A stretch of DNA of 64,000 nt from Amphibalanus amphitrite (lineage: Eukaryota; Arthropoda; Thecostraca; Balanomorpha; Balanidae), in the NCBI RefSeq assembly GCF_019059575.1, contig NW_024881710.1:617001-681000 (forward strand), written 5' to 3'. Each line of letters begins with the position of its first letter. The first letter of the stretch is position 1. Below, piece after piece: positions 57,951 to 64,000 of this stretch. The translations under genes were made by a program, and so were the position numbers. The notes beneath the pieces are model-generated. The model had not been told where the DNA came from, did not search any database, and saw nothing but the letters and a program-made list of their open reading frames with translations.

Positions 57951-58592
57951 CTCGAAAAACTCAAGTCACGAAGCGATAAATCGAAAAATCGAAAAACCGA
58001 CGCGAAAAAGCGATAAATCGAACCGAAAAAGCGAAAAACCGAAAAATCAAAAACCGAAAAAGTGTCCCGTGTAGCTTGACCTTAACACGATATTCGTGAT
58101 CAGCATCCCGAAAAACCCCTTAGCAGCCACAGTTTACGACTTTCTAACAGGTCCCGATTTTCCCGACTTTGGGTCATTGACCTGACCTGGAAGGTCAACC
58201 AATGACCTAGGACCTTAAAATTGGGTATCATCGGCTTCCTCTCGTCACGGGAAACACGCTCGTTTTTTTTCGCGAAGCTCTAGCTTGATCAGGGGCCAAA
58301 CGGCAAGGGGGGGTCCAACCGACCCCCCCCCCCCCCCTACACATTAGAAGCTGGCAAACGCTGCACACATGCGAGGGTTAAGTAGTGAACCCTCACTCGG
58401 AAAAAGCACCCCCATCCACGGACGACCCAGTCGCGCACTGCAGTCGCCGTCCAATACCGTAGAGAGCTCCCGATCAGAAAGCAAGGGCGTTTTTACCTAT
58501 TGCATTTAAATCACTTCTCTTCACTTGTGGCCTGACCTTCGATTACATTCGTAAATAAACAGAAGTATCTTTAACAGTTATACCATATCACC

Positions 58593-59337
58593 CAGGGCTG
58601 CGGAGTCGATGGATTTTAGGGTGACTCCGGCTCCGACTCCGACTCCGGACGGTTCTATTAAAATCCATATCATGATATTGAAATTCATAATGGAGATGTT
58701 TTTATCTTGATTGAAACAATCCCTTGTGCGTTCCAAGGCCTTGCGTTGCAAATTTGCATGAAAAATAACATGCAGAATTAAAAACAGGTTCTGGGGAATT
58801 CACTGTCTTCTGCTGCTTTCGCTAAAAACGTTCGTCCAAAACACAAAATGTCTTTGATTACGTTTAGCGTTATGAGGAAAATCATTGCTAATACTGTATG
58901 AGTCATTTGACCTTATCCTCAATCCTTTAAGTAAACTGTAATGGCAAAAAATACAATGCCTACAAAAGCGATATATTTCGAGCACTGCTCTTTCTCAATC
59001 GGTTCGCAAGTTAGTATCTAACTTGCGTACCGATTAGTATCTAGGACTAACTTGCCAATCGATTGAGAAAGAGCAGTGCTCGAAATATATCGCTTTTGTA
59101 TTGTATTTTTTTGCCATTACAGTTTACTTAAAGGATTGAGGAAAGGTCAAATGACTCATACAGTATTAAAAACACAAAATAGCCTTTTTTCGGGTCTTTT
59201 GGCCTAATTTCGAGCGCAGTATCGTCGATCAAACATGACGTTGAGTCTTGCAGCGTTAACTCCGACTCCGACTCGGGGCAGAACTGTCGACTCCGACCGA
59301 CTCCAACTCCGACTCCGACTCCGACTCCGCAGCCCTA
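58593..59337. mobile_element. hAT-like element with CAGGGCTGCGGAGTCG ends
   Basis: The ends CAGGGCTGCGGAGTCG and GACTCCGCAGCCCTA, with flanking (ACTCCG)n repeats inside both ends, are typical of hAT families. The flanks ATATCACC and ATTATCACC are near-identical, an imperfect 8 bp duplication. A 278 bp foldback occupies its middle. Confidence 0.75.
58890..59167. repeat. 278 bp foldback inside the hAT-like element
   Basis: The left arm starts AATACTGTATGAGTCATTTG and the right arm ends with its reverse complement. The arms match with few changes (GATATATTTCGAGCACTGCT is perfect in both). A central loop repeats AACTTGCG/CTAACTTG words. The long stem would form a strong hairpin in RNA. Confidence 0.85.
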
Positions 59338-59714
59338 ATTATCACCTACTGCTTTTTTCATTGCAGCTAATCTCGTTCAGGCTCCAGCTAAAAGGGGTGG
59401 GGTCGGAAACATTTCCCTCTCTTCGATGTGCTGCTGTGTGTTTGAAAGTAAAGTCATGTGATAGTGCGCCCTCCCACAGGGCCGAGAGGCACTGCACTCT
59501 TTTCACCATATGCAATGTACACCCCATCTCATGAGGAAAGAGTAAATTGCACACCCTTCGGGCTTCGGCTGACAGGGCCCAAAGCCTTACCAATGAATTT
59601 GGTAGGTACCTATTCAACAATATCCCAATGGTTAATGGTATACTTTTCAGAGTCTCAAGAGTAAATGTATTTTTTTATTTAAATGATGGCAAATATTTCG
59701 ACCCCCATTGAGGA

Positions 59715-59761
59715 GTATCGTATCGTATCGTATCGTATCGTAGTATCGTATCGTATCGTAA
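59715..59761. repeat. (GTATC)n microsatellite
   Basis: About nine GTATC units with one slipped step. Confidence 0.95.
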
Positions 59762-60039
59762 TATCCCAATGGGTTTGCATGATAAGAAAGTATTGATATT
59801 ATAAAAATAAGCCATTCGAACTTAGCCACCAAACCAGTTTGGGAAATGACGCCTATAGTCCTTATCGTTACTTGAACGTGAAAAAGAAATTCAATGTGTT
59901 TAACTTGGCTGAGGGTAGGGACCAACATCAAAGCTGGAAGTGTGGTCAGGTGGAGATTGGAGAGGCCTTTGGGTCGGTTGTTGTCGGATGGTCAATGGAC
60001 GCCGCTGAGAATGAGTTAGTTCTAGAACGGAGAGACGCT

Positions 60040-60415
60040 GCAGCTCCACCGTGCCCCGGAGCCCAGGGAGGTAGGTTACCGTCGGACGGAAGTCAACTCG
60101 GCGGCGGACGCTGCGCTGGCGCCGCGCCGGCCCCGTTCGAGCGGGCGCCGCGGCCCGGAACGCGCGTCGGCGCCGACGGCGGCCGGTTGAGCTCGCCTGG
60201 GTCGGAGGCTGCGATCCCCGCCGGCTGCCATTGGCCGCGGGCCATCGGCGGCGCCCCCCGATTGGTGGCAGCCGGCCGGCCGGCCAGCCTGGGGGCGGAG
60301 GTCAGCACAGGTGAGAGGCGGGGGTGAAAAGGTCAAAATGGCCGACGCCGCCGCCGACGACCGCCGGCCGCGCGGGCCGACGGGGTTGCGTCGCATCCGA
60401 CATCACCGATGAGAG
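60040..60415. promoter_or_regulatory. CpG-rich block, possible promoter or first exon
   Basis: Very CpG-rich, with two reverse CCAAT boxes (GCCATTGGCC near 60227, CGATTGGTGG near 60259) and a good splice donor CAG|GTGAGA at about 60308-60313. A short frame MADAAADDRRPRGPTGLRRI from about 60338 has a fair start context but stops after 24 codons. Read as possible plus-strand promoter/5' UTR exon of a gene outside or unseen. Confidence 0.3.
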
Positions 60416-61039
60416 GGCCGACACGATGCAGCTGTGAAGGCTGATCACCGAGCCAAATAAGTTTGCTTACTTTGACTCGGACCTTGTTGCTTCATCCTTC
60501 AACTAAGGATTCAAATTTGGTGTTGAATTTAGTCAGATTTTTTTTGGCAGTTGAATAAAAGTAAGAGTACTTAATGCGAAAGAAAGCTGGTCAATAGCAA
60601 GATGGCCACATTTTATGGCAATAAAGCTAACTACATAACATCTTGGCTTCATACATTTTAGTTTTGCAAATATAGTGTGAAAAATGTGGTGAGAAGGCGT
60701 CTTGTTGCCAACTTGTTAGGTAAGCGTGTTGTGCGCGAATGATCCAGAACATTTAGGATACATCTTTTAGGATATTGCGTCATAACTTCCTGCCCTTTAC
60801 CTGACCGCACTCAGCAAATGCGACTCTAAATCATCCTGTTTCCCACAGATAAGAGACGGCTGCGCCGTTTCTGGGACGACTTTCGGATTAGGCGAAGGCA
60901 ACTGATGACGCCGCATGCAATATTCCCTGATGGGTGAGGCCCTTATGACACTGGGCGATATATGCCGGCAAATCACTTGACACAAGTACCCATGCCACCA
61001 CCAATCAAGCGCCGGCAAACGGTGTGATTGTGAGAGCGG

Positions 61040-61560
61040 TAACGGGCGTGACTCCCAGGCGTGCTCCGTGTGCACTGTGCACTGGCGCGGTGCACTGTGC
61101 ACGACTGTGAACCGGGTCACGCCCGGCCCCGCCCCGCCATCAGTACGGAACTGGCACCGGCCGATCCGTCAGCCCACCGCCGGAAACCGGCGCCCAGTGG
61201 CACGCCGGGCCTCGGCGACACTTGAGCGGGCGTGCCGGTACGTCAGCGGGGCGTAGCGCCGCGCTCCCGCCGTTCTCGCGGCGTGCTCGCGCCCCAGGGC
61301 GGCCACCTCTGGCGTCGCCGACACCCGTGTCGCCGACACGCGACTCGACCTGTCGTCGACGACGCCAACTTATCGCTGCGTCGCGGTCGACGCGCTGATG
61401 GAGGGAGACGGATCGGTGACGGACGGGCGCGACGGTCACCGGCCCGGCCGCCAGGTCACCGGTCGGTGAGCGAGAGCGATCACCGCGCCGCGCTCAGGGG
61501 GCCGGCGTCACCGAATCGACAGGAGCCATGGTTGAAGGGCCGGGTGCCCTAACTTGCAAG
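61040..61560. other. GC-rich block, no gene assigned
   Basis: Contains GTGCACTGTGCACTGGCGCG repeats (61068-61105) and CGACACGCGACTCG-type CpG-rich text. Frames are open on both strands, which the base composition can explain. No domain is recognised. Confidence 0.35.
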
Positions 61561-61794
61561 GCGACTCTGCAATGTCCCTTAGTCATAATCGAACTATCTC
61601 CAGAACTATGTCTTTAGTATTATGAAAAGTGAAAATCCGAGTAAACTTGAAGATCTGTCAGCACGAAAAAATCTGACTGGATTAAAATTATTACTTATGG
61701 TCGAAAATCCGAGTGTGAGCAAATAAAAATGTGCTGGGTTGGCTATATTTTCACCTGCAGACCTGCGGCGCGGCACAGCGAGGCGCTGCTGGTG

Positions 61795-61813
61795 TGACGT
61801 CACATTGACGTCA
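61795..61813. promoter_or_regulatory. Two TGACGTCA sites one helical turn apart
   Basis: TGACGTCA at 61795-61802 and 61806-61813 are spaced 11 bp start to start. They sit in GC-rich sequence outside the identified transposons, so they may be real CREB/ATF-type sites of a local promoter. Confidence 0.4.
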
Positions 61814-62318
61814 CGGCATCACCTCGGTGCTCGTTACGTGGCTCATCAGCCGACACCGATAGTCGCTATCGACCCGACGCCGCTCCGTCATCGATGTCGA
61901 CGGCCGTCGATCAGTCGATGGAGGCCGGATCGCCTGGAGCTGAGCCAACGCTGCCGACGACGGATAGAGCAGGCGGCTGAGCTATCACTAGTGTCACCAT
62001 CTCTGCTGCAGCGACTGACCTGACCTCTGACATAGCGGCACGAATAGAGGCGAGGTGTCACGGGACCATATCTTGATGTCTGGTGAAAGAGGCGTCTTCA
62101 TGCAAGAACCATTGGCATTATAAAGGGATTGATTGCATTTCTTTGGGTTTAAAGTGATTGGGTCTGTAGATTGTAAGTTACTTGAAATCGACATCATAAA
62201 AATAAGAAATTAGAATATATATGCTGCTCTATGCTCACTAGATGCATCGATTCAACACCGTGAGCATTATTAGTACTGTTTGAAAGCGTTATGCCGCCTG
62301 CGATATTTATGCTATCAT

Positions 62319-62992
62319 TACGGAGCGAGCGAAGCGAGCGTAGTCTTTCCTTAGATTAACGGAAATTTCTGAGTATGAGCGGCCGGCCGGCCGGCCGGCC
62401 GGCCGGCCGGCCGTGGTCACGCTTTTGCGAGGCTTATATCTCAGCAACCACTTGACCGATTTACACGCGGTAATTTTTGTAGGGTAGCTTCATTCCTTCT
62501 ACCAAGTATTGGACTATTCCCGATGCATGTGGGTGACCCCTTATGCACGTGCCACGTGCAAAACGAAGAGGTGTCACTTTTGTAATTGTTGCAATATCTC
62601 GGTAACTACTTGGCCGATTGCGCTGAAAGTTGGCATGTAGGTAGGCACCCACTAGGCACTGCATATACATGTGCCAGAGTTGGGGCGCTGCTGCACGTGC
62701 GCACGTGCAGGGGTCGTTTCCAGATCTCGAGAACGGCTCGACCGATTGCGCTCAAATTTGGTACACAGTTAGGGACCGGTTAGTAGGGTGCCGTGCACAA
62801 GTCAGTTGGGACCCATTTTGCACGTGCGCACGTGCAGGGTGCCGCTTCCAGATCTCGAGAACGGCTGGGCCGATTGTGCCCAAATTTGGCACATCGCTAG
62901 AGACCAGTTAGTAGGGTGCCGTGCACAAGTCAGTTGGAGGTACCCCCTCGCAATTTCGCACGTGCAAGGCCCACCCTCTCGCTCGCTCCGTT
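62319..62992. repeat. E-box-rich repeat block with GGAGCGAGCG inverted ends
   Basis: ACGGAGCGAGCGA at the left and TCGCTCGCTCCGT at the right are inverted. Between them are (GGCC)8 at 62380-62413 and about four diverged units of 128-130 bp. Each unit carries ATATCTCGGTAACTACTTGG-like or ATCTCGAGAACGGCTCGACC text and GCACGTGC palindromes (62544, 62694, 62700, 62820, 62826, 62957). It is likely a non-autonomous element. Confidence 0.6.
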
Positions 62993-63420
62993 AGTCGCCC
63001 CAAAAGGCGTTATACTGGTTCTAATTACCAAAGATATATCCAGGGGGGGTTCATCGCCATAGGGACACACGTACAAAGAAATTGCTACCAAATGCTGCCA
63101 ATGTGACGTCACTGGGATGCTCGAAAGCTGATTGGTCGCTGAGATTCGAGTAATGTAGTCAATTCTGGCGCACCGGCGCAGTCTTTTCCGACCGTTGCGT
63201 GTTATTACTTTGGTTGTTATGCAAAGTTTCAATATGTTTGTTTGATAATATAAACACGTTTTCATGTGTTTGAAGGTCGCAAAAGCTTAACATAAGTGGC
63301 AACCACACTTTGTATTACGTTTCGTCTCATATATCATGAAGAACAACCAAGTATTTCAGGCTGGGATCATGCTGAACAACCTCAACCAAGGTATTCATTT
63401 TGCAGGTTCTGCGACACCTG

Positions 63421-63638
63421 AGCGAGCGTCATTTCAGCGAACGACATTTGAGCGAAACATTTTCAGCGATTATCAATTTAAGCGATTGACTTTTTCAGCG
63501 ATTGTCAAGTCGGCGAATTCAATCACAGCGATTATCAACGTAAGCGAGGACCAGAATCAGCGAAACCAGACTGAGCGAATATATGGTGGTCAAGGGAGAC
63601 CAATTGAGCGAATACAGTTACAGCGAAACCGAACGCGA
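63421..63638 (+). repeat. Phased AGCGA array, period 15-16 bp
   Basis: AGCGA (once GGCGA) starts at 63421, 63436, 63451, 63465, 63481, 63497, 63512, 63527, 63543, 63559, 63574, 63607 and 63622. The sequence between the motifs is not conserved. Steps are 14-16 bp, with one of 33. An open frame runs through it with no known domain. Confidence 0.85.
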
Positions 63639-63639
63639 T

Positions 63640-64000
63640 GAAAGTCAATCATTTCTACTTTTCGGAAATTCTTGCCCTTTGAATACCCGTTTGGTTTGTG
63701 TCATGCTTCAAGCTGCGCGCGACAATGAATAAAAAAAATGTTTTAAAGCTTGAAAATCTGTTATCTTGTTCTAGTAATCTTGTTGTTGGAAACCTGAAAC
63801 CACAAAAATATCAGACCTCATTTCGCAACGTTTAATCATTGATCTTGCAACGTTTCGTTTTTAAATTTTTGTTTTATACCATGCGTCATGATAACACCTA
63901 ACAGTTTGTAATCCACCAGAGGTAAAGACAAAATTAAATACAATGGATTGGCTACCGTTCAGTAGGGGCTGAACACCTTCAATTAAGGGGGCACCGCCGA
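63640..64000. other. Window end, no gene seen
   Basis: AT-rich. The last bases CACCTTCAATTAAGGGGGCA with CCGCCG are the inverted form of the motif at 51687 and 52270, so a repeat copy starts here and runs out of the window. Confidence 0.4.

Larger units (their letters stand above)
50409..58076. mobile_element. Insertion bounded by GAAAAAGCG-rich inverted ends
   Basis: The left end AGGCTCCACGGCACACTTTT matches, inverted, the right end AAAAGTGTCCCGTGTAGCTT with few differences. Both are followed inwards by CGAAAAAGCG/CGTTTTTTCG repeats (50425-50640 and 57955-58060). It interrupts the 49807 element. The interior contains several other repeats, so its original length is unknown. Confidence 0.55.
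49807..58377. mobile_element. TTAA-type element opened to 8.6 kb by nested insertions
   Basis: The left end CCCTCGCATGTGTAGGGG and right end CTGCACACATGCGAGGG are inverted repeats, with TTAA on the right (58378-58381). Left sequence to about 50400 and right sequence from about 58075 match, in order, the two halves of the 17223-19507 element around its hAT insertion. Everything between about 50409 and 58076 is inserted DNA. The left flank (CATG) does not match TTAA, so that boundary is less sure. Confidence 0.65.

Noticed and set aside
59839..60327. Plus-strand open frame of 162 codons in the CpG-rich block
   Set aside because: It joins AT-rich unique sequence to CpG-rich sequence without any domain, and ends in composition-driven Ala/Gly/Pro. 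Kept only as possible promoter or UTR.
1..64000. CRISPR arrays, bacterial operons, or rRNA genes
   Set aside because: Spliced genes, AATAAA signals and eukaryotic transposons rule out a prokaryotic source. The tandem arrays lack unique spacers, and I saw no rRNA sequence. A tRNA search needs software.

Overview
The window is eukaryotic nuclear DNA, most likely from an arthropod and perhaps a crustacean. The genes are split by GT-AG introns, polyadenylation signals follow them, and most of the sequence is nested transposable elements. One gene belongs to the single-VWC-domain (Vago-like) family that is characteristic of arthropods. I cannot name the species. Four protein genes can be supported. 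All exon joins were made by hand from reading-frame phase and splice consensus.

Genes. (1) A minus-strand fukutin-related protein (FKRP)-like gene runs from 8941 to 1484 in four exons. Its third intron is almost wholly transposon. The product has an N-terminal membrane anchor, the FKRP four-cysteine site and a LicD-like domain whose expected metal-binding aspartates are all replaced. (2) Upstream and head-to-tail on the same strand (12944 to 10388) is a 2',3'-cyclic-nucleotide 3'-phosphodiesterase (CNPase)-like gene with a P-loop and both HxT motifs. (3) A plus-strand RRP36 homologue (21405-22157) has an unsplit coding sequence. (4) A plus-strand single-VWC-domain secreted protein lies in three exons between 32180 and 39434, with introns packed with transposons. 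RRP36 serves ribosome assembly, the FKRP-like protein should sit in the secretory pathway, and the VWC protein should be secreted. I see no shared pathway.

Mobile DNA. The commonest class is a set of 0.6-1.2 kb elements with TTAA-like target duplications and ends beginning CCC and ending GGG, resembling piggyBac. A G-run/C-run hairpin sits just inside each end, and most carry arrays of AGGTCA half-sites and TGACGTCA palindromes. They are at 3070, 6413, 16329 (split), 17223, 17482, 32742, 38054, 39914, 40703, 41797, 45055, 49807 and 50936. The largest single structure is a 6.7 kb foldback (23326-30000). Its two inverted arms are head-to-tail arrays of a roughly 478 bp unit full of AGGTCA/TGACCT. 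Several hAT-like elements have 8 bp duplications. Three elements sit at TA sites and repeat their end motif internally. Two unrelated tandem arrays share a period near 135 bp.

The right end (60.0-62.1 kb) is GC-rich with CCAAT boxes and paired TGACGTCA sites. It may be promoter or first-exon sequence of a gene outside the window. The last 1.7 kb holds E-box-rich repeats and a phased AGCGA array.
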